Shown: one piece after another, positions 7,819 through 17,305 of the stretch
Layout: every line of letters begins with the position of its first letter
How positions within the stretch are numbered: the first letter of the stretch is position 1
DNA from: Massilia sp. TS11
GTDB taxonomy: Bacteria; Pseudomonadota; Gammaproteobacteria; Burkholderiales; Burkholderiaceae_D
DNA length: 64,000 bases
Assembly: GCF_022012445.1 (NCBI RefSeq)
Contig: NZ_JAKLTS010000001.1
Coordinates: forward strand, 669,592 to 733,591
Reading direction: 5' to 3'
Position numbers and translations under genes: made by a program
The notes under the pieces: generated by a model
What the model was told of the DNA's origin: nothing
The model's input: only the letters and a program-made list of their open reading frames with translations
Databases searched by the model: none

Positions 7819-8946
7819 TCAAGCGCTGCGCAGGCGCCACAGCGAGGTGGTTTCGGCAGCGCGCGCGGCGTGCAGCGGATCGCTGACGTCGCGGCTGCGC
7901 GGATGCTGCGGCTTGGTGTCGATGCGGCCAGCCACCACCAGGCCGGCGGCGCCGATCCAGTCGAGCAGCTGAGCGCGGCTGCGCAGGCCGATCTTTTCGG
8001 CCAGGTCGGACAGAATCAGCCAACCTTCGCCGCCAGGATTCAGGTGGGCGGCCAGGCCGTCGAGGAAGCCGCGCAGCATGCGGCTGTCGGGATCGTAGAT
8101 CGCGTATTCGAGGGCGGCGCTGGGGCGGCCCGGCAGCCAGGGCGGATTGCAGACGACCAGATCGGCGCGGCCGGCCGGGAACAGGTCGGCTTCGATGATG
8201 CTGGCCGCAAGGCCCAGGCGCGCCAGATTCTCGCGTGCGCAGGCCAAAGCACGTGCGTCCTGGTCGGTGCCGGTGACCGTCAGGCCGCGCTTGGCCAGCA
8301 CGGCCGTCAGCACGCCGGTGCCAGTGCCGATGTCGAAGGCGCTGCGCGCGCCCGCCGGCAGGGCGGCATCGGCCACCAGCTGCACATACTCGCCGCGGAT
8401 CGGCGAGAACACGCCGTAGTGCGGGTGGATGCGCGCGCCGAGGGCCGGAATGTCGACGCCGTTCTTGCGCCATTCATAGGCGCCGATCACGCCAAGCAGC
8501 TCGCGCAGCGACAGCACGAAAGGCACGGTCGGCGCGCCATACACCTGTTCCAGCGCGGCGCGCGCATCGGGGGCGCGGCGCAGGGCGATGCTGTAGTCGG
8601 CCTGCACCGGCAGCAGCAGCATGCCGAGAATGCGCGCGCGCTGGCCCTGGGCCTGGCGCATCTGGTGGAAGGCCGTCAGCAGATCGGGCGCGGCGACCGC
8701 CGGTTTGCGTTTGGCGCGCGCGTCGATGCGGCGCGCCAGCGCCTGCAGCAACTGGCGGCCGTTGTGGTAGTCGCCGCGCCAGAGCAGGGCCGTGCCTTCG
8801 CAGGCCAGCTTGTAGGCCTGGTCGGCCGGCATGCGGTCGTCGGCCAGGACGACTTTGCGCGGGGCCGGCACGCCGCTTTCGGCGCGCCAGGCGGCCGTGC
8901 GCTGCTGGCCGTCTTCGGTCCAGGCGATGGTGGCGGCGGCGTCCAT
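7819..8946 (-). CDS. Class I SAM-dependent methyltransferase (RNA/protein N-methylase type)
   Basis: A 375-residue methyltransferase. The SAM motif FDIGTGTGVLTAVLAKRG is at about residues 204-221, an acidic second-strand end follows (TGTDQDARAL), and the substrate motif NPPWLPGR near 270 is of the NPPY/NPPW type used to methylate planar amide or amino groups (glutamine of release factors or L3, or adenine/guanine of RNA). The N-terminal 180 residues are not a recognised domain. It lies one base downstream of a small cysteine-rich gene on the same strand, so the two are probably cotranslated. The exact substrate cannot be named. Confidence 0.85.
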   Translation of the reverse strand: MDAAATIAWTEDGQQRTAAWRAESGVPAPRKVVLADDRMPADQAYKLACEGTALLWRGDYHNGRQLLQALARRIDARAKRKPAVAAPDLLTAFHQMRQAQGQRARILGMLLLPVQADYSIALRRAPDARAALEQVYGAPTVPFVLSLRELLGVIGAYEWRKNGVDIPALGARIHPHYGVFSPIRGEYVQLVADAALPAGARSAFDIGTGTGVLTAVLAKRGLTVTGTDQDARALACARENLARLGLAASIIEADLFPAGRADLVVCNPPWLPGRPSAALEYAIYDPDSRMLRGFLDGLAAHLNPGGEGWLILSDLAEKIGLRSRAQLLDWIGAAGLVVAGRIDTKPQHPRSRDVSDPLHAARAAETTSLWRLRSA

Positions 8947-8947
8947 A

Positions 8948-9166
8948 TCAGTGATGGTGCACCCAGTTCAGGTCGTCGGAGGCCAGATAGTCGGCCACGG
9001 CCTGCGGATTGCCGGTGGCGTGGCGGCGCACTTCGCCGCAATCGCAGATGCCCATGTAGGGCTGGATGTGCGAGCAGGCCGAGACTTTCTGCAGAAAGAC
9101 CTTCACCGTCTTGCCGCACTGCGTGCACTTGAAACTCAGGGTGCGGGGCGCTTTCAGGAGATGCAT
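8948..9166 (-). CDS. Small zinc-ribbon-like protein
   Basis: A 72-residue protein with cysteines at 14, 17, 31, 41 and 43 (FKCTQCGKT and ICDCGEV), an arrangement able to bind one zinc ion, and a histidine tail HHH. No transmembrane segment or signal peptide. It is unrecognised. Its TGA ends one base before the start of the methyltransferase gene, so the products may act together, for example the ribbon helping substrate recognition; that is only suggested by the spacing. Confidence 0.75.
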   Translation of the reverse strand: MHLLKAPRTLSFKCTQCGKTVKVFLQKVSACSHIQPYMGICDCGEVRRHATGNPQAVADYLASDDLNWVHHH

Positions 9167-9193
9167 GCTGGGGTCCGGGTAAAAGCCGGTATT

Positions 9194-12100
9194 TTACGCG
9201 ATCTCGATGCGGCTGCTGCCGCCGCCCAGCGGCTGCACCTGCACGCGTACGGCGATCCGTTCGGTCATCTCCTGCACATGCGAGATGACGCCGACTTTGC
9301 GGCCCAGCGCCTGCAGGCCGTCGAGGGCGTCGAGGGCGACCCGCAGGGTCTCGCTATCGAGGCTGCCGAAGCCCTCGTCGATGAACAGGCTTTCGACGCG
9401 CACGCGGTTGGCCGACAGGGCCGCCAGGCCGAGCGCCAGCGCCAGGGCCACGAGGAAGGTCTCGCCGCCCGACAGCGAATGCACGGCGCGCAGTTCGCCG
9501 CCCATGTCCTGATCGCGCACGGCCAGGGCCAGCGCGCCCTGGCCGCCCAGGCGCACACGTTCGAGCCGGTAGCGGCGCGCCAGCTGCAGCAGGTGTTCGT
9601 TGGCGTAGGCGAGCAGCACGTCGAGCGTGAACTGCTGCGCGTAGTTGCGGAATTTTTTGCCGTCGGCGGAACCTATCAGCTCGCTCATCATGGCCCAGCG
9701 CTGGGTGATGGCCTGCTGGGCGGCCAGGCGCTCCAGATGGCTGGCGGCCAGCTGGCGGCGCTGGTCGTCCTGATCGCGCTGATGGCGCAGGGCGGCGCAG
9801 GCGCCGTGGGCCTGCTGCCAGGCGGCGTCGGCGGCCTGGAAGCGGCTGGCAGCGCTGGCGGCGTCGCTGTCGGCCAGGGCCGGCCGCTGGGTCTGATGCT
9901 CGGCCGCGCGCGCAAAGCGCTCGCGGTGCACGCTGGCCGCATCGGCGCTGGCCTGCTGCAGATCGTTCAGGGCTGCGCGCTCGGCCGCCACCCACGCGGG
10001 GCTGTGCGCGAGCTGGGCTTGCAGCTGTTCGGCCGTACAGGCCTGCGCGGCGCACCAGTCGGCCAGCGCCTGGTCGGCGGCGGCGGCGGCGCTGATGGCC
10101 GCGGCGTGCTGCTGCTGCGCGTGCGTGCGGCTGGTCGCGGCGGCGCTTTCCGCCTGTGCGGCGCTATCGCGCGCCTGCTGCTGCGCGGCCTGGGTCTGTT
10201 CGGCCGCGGCGAGAGTGGCGCGCAATGCCGCTTCCACCGTGCTGGTGGCGCGGCCGCCGAACAGCGCCGCGCGTGTGGCCTGAGCTGCGCTGTGGCGTTG
10301 CTGCTGCTGCGTATGCTGGCTCTGCGCCTGGGCCAGGGCGAGGGTGGCGCGCTGCTGGCGTTCGCAGGCGGGCGCGCGGGCGGCCGCCACTTCCTTCAGC
10401 GTGGCCTGGGCAGTGGCCAGTGCGCTCTGTTGGGCCGACCAGGCGGCCGCGCGCTTGGCGCAAGCCTCCTCGAAGGCCTGCGGGTCTGCCCGCCAGGCCG
10501 CGCGCCAGGCCGGATCGGTAAAGGCTTCGTCCAGTTCGGTCTGGCGCGCGCTCAGGCTTGCGCTGCGTTCGTCCAGGGTGTGGCGCAGGCGGGTCTGCTC
10601 GGCCTCGGCCGCGCTGGCGGCCAGAGTGGCGGCATGCAGCGTGGCCTGGGCCGCAGCCAGCGCCTGCTGGGCGAGGATGTCGGCTTCCTGCGCCTGCTGC
10701 GCGGCCCGGCGCGCCGCCTCCAGGCGCGCTTCGTCTTCGGTTAGCTGTGCGAGGGCGGCGTCCAGCGCCGCGCGCAGTGCGGCCAGCGGCGTGCTGGCAA
10801 GTTCCGCACGCAGCGGCAGGGCGTCCCAGGCGGCGCCATGGGCGGCGCTGGCTTGCGCATGGGTGGCGATGTCTTCGCCCATGGCCGCCATTTGCTGGGT
10901 GCTGGCGGCGATCGTCGCTTCCAGGCTGGCGCGGTGGCGTGCGTTGGCGTCGAGGGCGGCGCGCGCCGCTTCGGCGTCCTGGCTCAGGGTCTGGGTCAGG
11001 TCGGCCAGGCGCGCCTCGGCTCCGTGCAGGGGATGCTCGGTGCTGCCGCATACGGGGCAGGCGTCGCCGTCCTGCAGCTGCTGGCGCAGGGCCTGCACAT
11101 TGTCGGTGGTGGCCAGCAGGGCGAAACGCAGGGACTTGTCGGCCTGGATGCTGGCGGCTTCGAGCGCGGGCGCGGCGGCGCGCGCCGCTTCCAGAGCGCT
11201 GCGGGCGCTGGCGATCTGCTGCTGCAGTTCGTGCTGGCGGCTGGCCAGCTGCTGGCCGCTGGCGGCCAGGCGCGCGCCCTCGGCCTGCAGCAGCTCGGCG
11301 GCGGCCAGTTCGCGCTCACGCGTTTGCAAGGCGCTGCGGCGCTGCTGCACGGCTGCGCTGTCGATGGCCTGCAGGGCGGCGTCGGCGTCGCGCCGGCTGG
11401 CGGCGCTCAGGTTGGCGGCATCGCTGGCCTTGCGCTGCGCTTCCGTCGCGCTGCCAAGGCCAGCCGCGGTGGCGCCGGCTTTGGCTTGCGCCTGCGCCGC
11501 CGCGCTGGCGGCTTGATCGACGGCGTCGGCCGCTGCGCGCAGTTGCGTGAGCAGGCGCTGCCAGCGCGGCCATTGCTGCGCCAATGCGCTATCGGTCTGG
11601 TGCGCCGCCAGCCATGCCTCGGCGGCGCTGGCCTGTGCGCTGGCGTCGCCGTGGCGGGCATCGAGGGCGGCCAGCGCCGCCTGTGCGGCGTCGGCTTCGG
11701 CGGTGGCGCCGGCCAGGGCCTGGGCCGTCTGCTCCAGCTGTTCGGCCTGGGCCTGCAGGCTGGCGTCCAGGGCCTTGGCCTGGTCGAGCTGCGGCTGCGC
11801 CTCGCGCAGGGCGGCCTGGGCGGCCTGCACGGCCTGTTGTGCCTCAGTCAGGGCGGCGCGGCTGCTGCTGGCGCGCTGACTGGCGGCCTGCCATGCCGCT
11901 TCGCTGTCCTGCACGGCTTGTGCTGCCGCCTGTACGGCAGCGCCGCAACGCGTCTGTTCCTGCACCAGCGGGCGCGCTTGCTGGGCCTGGTCGATGGCGG
12001 CCAGCTGCTGCTGGCGCGCGGCGGCATCGGTCAGCGCCTGCTGGGCGGCGGCGAGGGCGGCGGCGCTGGCCTCCTGGGCCTGGGTCAGGCGCTGCGCCTC

Positions 12101-12901
12101 CTGCCACCAGCGCAGCGCCTGGTCGGCCTGCTGGCGTGCCTGCTCGCTGGCCTGCAGCTGCTGCTCGGCCTCGGCACAGGCCGTGTCGAGGGCGCTGCGG
12201 GCGGCCGGGTCGAGCGGCTGCTGGTGCGCCATTTCCTGGGTCAGCAGGCGCAGCGCCTCCTGCTCCTGCTTGCAGCGCTCGAAGGCGCGCACCGACAGCT
12301 GGCTGTAGATCACGCTGCCGGTCAGGGTTTCGAGCAGCTCGCCGCGTTCGTTTTCGTCGGCGCGCAGGAAGGTGGCAAAGTCGTTCTGGGCCAGCAGCAC
12401 GGCGCGCGTGAACTGGTCGAAGCTCAGGCCGATGCGGGCCTGGATTTCGGCCAGCACCTCGGTATTGGTGCCGCCGATCGGACTGCCCTCGGGCAGGCGC
12501 TTGAGGCTGTGACTGGCCTGCTGGATGGCGCCGGTGGCGCGTCGGCGCGCACGCCACACGCTCCAGCTGGCGCGGTAGGCGTGGCCGTCGTGGCCGATGA
12601 AATCGACTTCGGCCAGGCCTTCGGCGCAGCCGCGCCGCAGCAGGTTGCGCGGGTCGAGCGCGTGGATGGTCTCCTCGCCGACATCGGGAATCGTGAGGCC
12701 GGCGCGATTGGTTTTTTCCAGCCGCGGGGTGCGGCCGTACAGGGCCACGCAGAGGGCGTCGAGCAGGGTGCTCTTGCCGGCACCGGTGGCGCCGCAAATG
12801 GCGAACAGGCCGCTACTGGCCAGCGGCTCGCTTTGGAAGTCGACCTCGAAGGGGCCGGCCAGCGCGGTCAGATTGCGCCCGCCGATGCGCAGGATCTTCA
12901 T
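9194..12901 (-). CDS. sbcC: Nuclease subunit SbcC (Rad50-like ATPase)
   Basis: A 1235-residue SMC-like ATPase, partner of SbcD in the complex that cuts DNA hairpins and protein-blocked ends. The N-terminus MKILRIGGRNLTALAGPFEVDF leads to Walker A GATGAGKST near 37-45. Two long alanine- and glutamine-rich coiled coils flank the zinc hook CPVCGSTEHPLHG at about residue 613, almost exactly mid-protein. The signature LSGGETFLVALAL is near 1143 and Walker B SLFIDEGFGSLD near 1172. It is longer than the E. coli protein (1048) through longer coils. Its ATG overlaps the sbcD stop by four bases. Confidence 0.96.
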   Translation of the reverse strand: MKILRIGGRNLTALAGPFEVDFQSEPLASSGLFAICGATGAGKSTLLDALCVALYGRTPRLEKTNRAGLTIPDVGEETIHALDPRNLLRRGCAEGLAEVDFIGHDGHAYRASWSVWRARRRATGAIQQASHSLKRLPEGSPIGGTNTEVLAEIQARIGLSFDQFTRAVLLAQNDFATFLRADENERGELLETLTGSVIYSQLSVRAFERCKQEQEALRLLTQEMAHQQPLDPAARSALDTACAEAEQQLQASEQARQQADQALRWWQEAQRLTQAQEASAAALAAAQQALTDAAARQQQLAAIDQAQQARPLVQEQTRCGAAVQAAAQAVQDSEAAWQAASQRASSSRAALTEAQQAVQAAQAALREAQPQLDQAKALDASLQAQAEQLEQTAQALAGATAEADAAQAALAALDARHGDASAQASAAEAWLAAHQTDSALAQQWPRWQRLLTQLRAAADAVDQAASAAAQAQAKAGATAAGLGSATEAQRKASDAANLSAASRRDADAALQAIDSAAVQQRRSALQTRERELAAAELLQAEGARLAASGQQLASRQHELQQQIASARSALEAARAAAPALEAASIQADKSLRFALLATTDNVQALRQQLQDGDACPVCGSTEHPLHGAEARLADLTQTLSQDAEAARAALDANARHRASLEATIAASTQQMAAMGEDIATHAQASAAHGAAWDALPLRAELASTPLAALRAALDAALAQLTEDEARLEAARRAAQQAQEADILAQQALAAAQATLHAATLAASAAEAEQTRLRHTLDERSASLSARQTELDEAFTDPAWRAAWRADPQAFEEACAKRAAAWSAQQSALATAQATLKEVAAARAPACERQQRATLALAQAQSQHTQQQQRHSAAQATRAALFGGRATSTVEAALRATLAAAEQTQAAQQQARDSAAQAESAAATSRTHAQQQHAAAISAAAAADQALADWCAAQACTAEQLQAQLAHSPAWVAAERAALNDLQQASADAASVHRERFARAAEHQTQRPALADSDAASAASRFQAADAAWQQAHGACAALRHQRDQDDQRRQLAASHLERLAAQQAITQRWAMMSELIGSADGKKFRNYAQQFTLDVLLAYANEHLLQLARRYRLERVRLGGQGALALAVRDQDMGGELRAVHSLSGGETFLVALALALGLAALSANRVRVESLFIDEGFGSLDSETLRVALDALDGLQALGRKVGVISHVQEMTERIAVRVQVQPLGGGSSRIEIA

Positions 12902-14121
12902 GCGCCCTCCGCCAGCAGCAGTTCGGCGAAGGCCTGGGCCAGCTCGGGCGGCGGCGCCTGCTGGTAGCGCTCCGCGTACAGGCGGGCGAACACGTCCTGC
13001 GGCGCCATCAGGCGCAATTGGTCGACGCTGAGGGCGGGCACGGTGTCGGGCGCAGCCGGCGCGGCGCGCTGCGGATCGATTCGCGCCAGCCGCACGGCTT
13101 TGCCGGCCAGCGCCTGTTCGATCTCGGCGCGCAGGCCGGGCAGGGGCTTATCGAGCAGCACGCGCACTTCGAGAAAGGGCTGCAGCGCGGCCTCGGTGGC
13201 GGGCAGGTCGAGGGCGGCCAGCGCTGCCAGCACCTGATCGAGCGGCGCGTGGCGCGCCGGTACGCGCAGCAGCGGCACGGCGCGCGGCACGGGCAGGGCG
13301 CTGATCTCGCAGCCGGCCGCGCCCAGGTCGACCCGCAGCACCTGATGGGGGTAGTCGATTTCGGAGAAGGACAAGGGCAGCGGGCTGCCGCTGTAGCGCA
13401 CCGTCGGCCGTCCGACCTGCTGGGCCAGATGCAGGTGGCCCAGCGCCACGTAGTCGATCTCGGGACCGAACAGGCTGGCGGGCAGGGCCTCGCTGCCGCC
13501 GATGACGATGCGGCGTTCGGAGTCGGGCGAGGCCTGGGTCTGGGCCAGATGGCAGTGGCCCATGGCGATCAGCGCCTGGCCGCTCTGGCGCAGCTGCAGC
13601 GCGTGGCTGGCCGCCTGCTGATACAGGGCGGCGATGCCGGCCAGGTAGGGATCTTCCGCGCCGTCCACGCGCGCCACGTCGCCCGGCCGCAGGAAGGGAA
13701 TGGCCAGGCACCAGGCGGCGACGGCGCCGCTGGCGTCGCGCAGGGGCAGCACCAGACGCGCCACATCGATGCTGCCATCGGGCTGGCGCGGCACCGGGCC
13801 GACCAGCACCACGCCGCTGTCCTCCAGCAGCGGCTGGGGTGCTTCCAGCCGCTGGGGCGAGTCGTGATTGCCGGCGATGACGACGATCTGCAGGCGCGGC
13901 AGGGCGCATCGCGCCTGCTGCAGGAAGCGGTAGAACTGGCGCAGCGCGCTGGCCGGCGGATTGCTGTTATCGAAAACGTCGCCGGCGATCAGCAGGGCGT
14001 CCGGCTGCTCGCGCTGGAGGGCGGCCAGCAGCCAGTCGAGAAAATGCTGGTGTTCGGCCTGGCGTTCGAAGTTGTGGAAGCTCTGGCCCAGGTGCCAGTC
14101 GGAGGTGTGCAGCAGTCGCAT
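12898..14121 (-). CDS. sbcD: Nuclease subunit SbcD (Mre11-like)
   Basis: A 407-residue metallophosphoesterase, the nuclease of SbcCD. Metal-binding motifs appear in order: SDWHLGQ (Asp8, His10), LIAGDVFDNSNP near 44-55, VIAGNHDSPQR near 81-91, MGHCHL and ALGHLHLAQ further on. The C-terminal capping domain follows. It is the first gene of the sbcDC pair, overlapping sbcC by ATGA, and starts 26 bases after the stop of the GGDEF gene. Confidence 0.96.
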   Translation of the reverse strand: MRLLHTSDWHLGQSFHNFERQAEHQHFLDWLLAALQREQPDALLIAGDVFDNSNPPASALRQFYRFLQQARCALPRLQIVVIAGNHDSPQRLEAPQPLLEDSGVVLVGPVPRQPDGSIDVARLVLPLRDASGAVAAWCLAIPFLRPGDVARVDGAEDPYLAGIAALYQQAASHALQLRQSGQALIAMGHCHLAQTQASPDSERRIVIGGSEALPASLFGPEIDYVALGHLHLAQQVGRPTVRYSGSPLPLSFSEIDYPHQVLRVDLGAAGCEISALPVPRAVPLLRVPARHAPLDQVLAALAALDLPATEAALQPFLEVRVLLDKPLPGLRAEIEQALAGKAVRLARIDPQRAAPAAPDTVPALSVDQLRLMAPQDVFARLYAERYQQAPPPELAQAFAELLLAEGA

Positions 14122-14146
14122 GCCGCTACTATAGCCGAAGCGGCTC

Positions 14147-17140
14147 TCAGGCGGCGCTGCGGAAGGTGTTGCGGCCGGCCTGTTTGGCCTGGTACAGGTG
14201 GACGTCGGCCTGTTTGAGCAGGGCCTCGGGCGCCAGCTCGCCGCTGCGATAGAAGGCCACGCCTATGCTGGCCGAAATCGCGACGCGCACGCCTTCGAGG
14301 TCGAACGGCTGCTGCATCACCTGCACGATCTTGGCGGCGATGTGGCGCGCATCCTCCTCGCGCGTGAGCTTCTCCATGATGACCGTGAATTCGTCGCCGC
14401 CGAGGCGGGCGATGGTATCGGTGGCGCGTAGCGCATGCGTCAGGCGCGCGCCGAAAGTCTTCAGCAGCTGGTCGCCGACGTCGTGGCCGTAGGTGTCGTT
14501 GACGGGCTTGAAGCGGTCGATATCCATGTACATCACGGCCATCAGCTGGCCGTGGGCGGCACTGGTCTGCATGGCGTCGGCCAGGCGCAGCATGAAGCCG
14601 GCGCGGTTGGTCAGTCCGGTCAGCGGGTCGACCTGGGCCAGCTTGATCAGGCGGTTCTTCTCGCGCTTGACGTGGCTGACGTCGTGGCGCATCACGTGAA
14701 AGCCGATCACGCGCGCATTGTCGGTGTCGCGCTGGGGGATGTAGTTGACGTCGATATAGCGTTCCTCGCCATCGACCACGTCGACGTCCTCGAAGTGCAC
14801 GGTCTCGCCCTGCAGCACCCGCTCGATATATGGCTGGATGCGCGCGTAGTGGGCGTCGCCGATGACGGCGCGGATGCTCAGGCCGTGCATGTTCTGATCC
14901 TTCCAGCCGAATTCGCGCTCGTAGGCGCTGTTGTAGAAGCGGTAGGTCTGGTCGGCGTCGATGTAGGCGACCATGGTCGGCAGGGTGTCGGCGATGGTGC
15001 GCAGGCGCGCCTCGCTTTCGCGCAGGGCGATTTCGGCCCCGCGCAGGGAGGTGATGTCGTCCACCGTGCCGACCAGGCCGGCGGTGGCGTCGTTGATCCG
15101 CACCGGCGCGAATTTCATCGAGGTCCAGACGATGCGGCCATCCGGATGCTGGCAGCGCAGCACGCCCTGGTAAGGCTCGGCCTTGTCGCATAGCTGGGCC
15201 AGGGCCTGGCGCAGCAGGGCCAGGTCTTCGGGGTGGATGGCGCGCAGCCAGCCTTCGCCCAGGGCCGCCGCGCGCGCCAGCCCGGTGATGGTTTCGAAGG
15301 TCGGGTTCACATAGGTGCAGTGGCCGCTGGCGTCGGTGCGCAGCAGGCCAAGCGGCGAGGCATTCGCAATCGCCGCCAGTTCGGCCTCGCTGGCGCGCAG
15401 GGCGAGGGCCTGGGCGCGGCGCTCGGTGATGTCTTCGGCGATGGTCAGCAGGTAGGCGTGCTCGGCATGCTCGTCGGCCAGCGGCACCGACAGCGTGTGC
15501 AAAAAGCGCTGGCTGCCGTCGCGCCGGGTGAAGGGCAGGGCTTCGTATTCGGCCACCGGCAGGCCGTCGCGCAGCTGGCGCGTGGCCGGGGTGTCGGGCG
15601 GCAGCGGGAAGTAGCGCGCCGAGGGGCCGCCCAGCACCTGTTCGGCCGGATGGCCGGTGATCTGCTCGGCCGCGTGGTTCCACACCAGCAGGCGGCCGGC
15701 GCTGTCGGCGCGCGTGCTGCTCACGCAGATCAGCTGGGGCAGATGTTCGATCAGCGACTGCAGGAAGCTGCGCTGGTCGAGCACTTCGATCTCGGCCCGC
15801 TTGCGCGCCGTGACGTCGCGCGTGGTGATGGCCACGCCGTCGCGCAGCGGCACCACTTGGTGGTGCAGCCAGCGGCGCGGCAGGCTGGTGAAGCTGGCTT
15901 CGAATTCCTCTTCCAGCGCCTGGCCGCTTTCGACCACCTGCACATAGCGGTCGAACAGGCCGGTGCTGCGGCATTCGGGCAGGCCCTGGCTGGCCAGGGC
16001 GCCGAGCAGACGCTCGCGCGGCTGGCCGATCATGTCGGCGCAGCGCTGGTTGATGGCGGCGATCACGAAGTCCTCGATGCGGCGGCCGCGCCGCACGGCC
16101 TTCAGAATCATGAAGCCATTCAGACTGCCTTCGGCGGCGGCGCGCAGCACGGCCTCGGCCTCCTGCGCCAGCTTGACCGATTCGGCCAGCCGCCGGTTCT
16201 GGTCCATCAGCAGGGCGGTGACGGTGACAATCAGCACGCTGGCCGCGGCGGTCACCCACAGATAGATGGCGCGGTGGCGCATGAAGCGTTCAAGCGCCAG
16301 TTGCTCGGTGATGCCGACCACCGCCTCCAGTCCGTAGCGCGGAATCTCGCGCGCGCTGTAGATGCGGGCCACACTGTCGAGCGGTCGCAGCGGCAGCAGC
16401 TCCTGCACCGGCAGGCTCGGGTCCAGCCGGTGCTGGAAATGCACGCTGTCGGAGATGAACAGGCGGTCGCGCACGCGCCCGGTGGACAGACCGCTGCCAG
16501 GGCTGATCAGGAGCAGGGCGCCATCGTCTTCCATGTTCAGGCGGTCGTAGTCGTCGATGAAGAAGGCCGGGTCGACCAGCAGCATGACGGCGCCGGCAAA
16601 GCTGCCGTCCGGGCCATCGAGCCGGCGCGCCACCTGGATCTGCCACTTGTGGGTGGCCGCTTCGTAGACGGCGGCGCCCGCACCCGCGCCGTCGCCCCCG
16701 CCCATGCGCAGTTGCTGGAACCACGCTTCACTTGCGGCGCCGCGCTGCGGGTAGCCGTTGGCGCTGTCGGTCAGCCGGCCGGCGCTGTCGAACAGCGCCA
16801 CCGGCAGGTCGAGCCGGGCCGGCAGCACATTGTCGAGCAGGCCGCCGCGCCGCGTGAATTCCGCCAGCGGCATGTGCCCGCCCGATTCCTCGAACTTCAG
16901 TTTGTAGACCTGGGCCGCATGCTCGGTCTGGCGCAGCACATGGCTGACGTGTTCGGCCAGGCTCTGGGCCAGGGTCTGGCTGCGCGCGACCGCATCGTGG
17001 TGGGCGGCCTCGCGCTCGACGCTGATCTGATAGGCCACGGCACTCCAGATCGCGAGCAGCAAAGCGGCGGCGAAGGCCGGCAGCAGCAGGGCCCGCGACA
17101 GGCGGCGCACGTGGCGCAGGAGTGGGCTATTCGTGGTCAA
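14147..17140 (-). CDS. Membrane diguanylate cyclase with dCache-like sensor and four PAS domains
   Basis: A 997-residue sensor. Membrane segments at about 18-40 and 290-312 bracket a periplasmic domain of about 250 residues of double-Cache type (FEESGGHMPLAEFTRRG onward). Four PAS repeats follow, at roughly 330-440, 450-570, 580-700 and 705-825, each ending in the DITERR/DDITSLR/DVSHVK-type connector. The C-terminal GGDEF domain has RLGGDEF near 911-917, so it should make cyclic di-GMP, with the product-inhibition site RATD placed exactly five residues before GGDEF. There is no EAL domain. It is encoded away from the divergent YcaQ gene and may share transcript with sbcDC, 25 bases downstream. 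Confidence 0.93.
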   Translation of the reverse strand: MTTNSPLLRHVRRLSRALLLPAFAAALLLAIWSAVAYQISVEREAAHHDAVARSQTLAQSLAEHVSHVLRQTEHAAQVYKLKFEESGGHMPLAEFTRRGGLLDNVLPARLDLPVALFDSAGRLTDSANGYPQRGAASEAWFQQLRMGGGDGAGAGAAVYEAATHKWQIQVARRLDGPDGSFAGAVMLLVDPAFFIDDYDRLNMEDDGALLLISPGSGLSTGRVRDRLFISDSVHFQHRLDPSLPVQELLPLRPLDSVARIYSAREIPRYGLEAVVGITEQLALERFMRHRAIYLWVTAAASVLIVTVTALLMDQNRRLAESVKLAQEAEAVLRAAAEGSLNGFMILKAVRRGRRIEDFVIAAINQRCADMIGQPRERLLGALASQGLPECRSTGLFDRYVQVVESGQALEEEFEASFTSLPRRWLHHQVVPLRDGVAITTRDVTARKRAEIEVLDQRSFLQSLIEHLPQLICVSSTRADSAGRLLVWNHAAEQITGHPAEQVLGGPSARYFPLPPDTPATRQLRDGLPVAEYEALPFTRRDGSQRFLHTLSVPLADEHAEHAYLLTIAEDITERRAQALALRASEAELAAIANASPLGLLRTDASGHCTYVNPTFETITGLARAAALGEGWLRAIHPEDLALLRQALAQLCDKAEPYQGVLRCQHPDGRIVWTSMKFAPVRINDATAGLVGTVDDITSLRGAEIALRESEARLRTIADTLPTMVAYIDADQTYRFYNSAYEREFGWKDQNMHGLSIRAVIGDAHYARIQPYIERVLQGETVHFEDVDVVDGEERYIDVNYIPQRDTDNARVIGFHVMRHDVSHVKREKNRLIKLAQVDPLTGLTNRAGFMLRLADAMQTSAAHGQLMAVMYMDIDRFKPVNDTYGHDVGDQLLKTFGARLTHALRATDTIARLGGDEFTVIMEKLTREEDARHIAAKIVQVMQQPFDLEGVRVAISASIGVAFYRSGELAPEALLKQADVHLYQAKQAGRNTFRSAA

Positions 17141-17250
17141 GGCCTTGTGAGTATTTCAAGTCAGTGATCGAAAGGGCAACCGGTCCGCGACAGGCCTATT
17201 GTGCGCAGATTTTGCGCGCTATGGATCACCGCATTCAAAAAAAATGAGCG

Positions 17251-17278
17251 TTTTAGCCACAGTCTGGCGCGTTACAAT
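17251..17278 (+). promoter_or_regulatory. Weak sigma-70-like promoter before the YcaQ gene
   Basis: TACAAT at 17273-17278 lies 27 bases before the start codon; TTTTAG at 17251-17256 is a poor -35 with a 16-base spacer. Confidence 0.35.
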
Positions 17279-17305
17279 GGCCGCTTTTCCGTCTCCCCGC
17301 ACCCG

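Noticed and set aside
9207..13031. Long plus-strand open frames opposite sbcC and sbcD
   Set aside because: Typical antisense shadows of alanine-rich genes; no motifs or ribosome sites.
15233..17167. 644-codon plus-strand frame opposite the GGDEF gene
   Set aside because: The minus strand encodes recognisable PAS and GGDEF domains in full; the plus frame has no recognisable domain.
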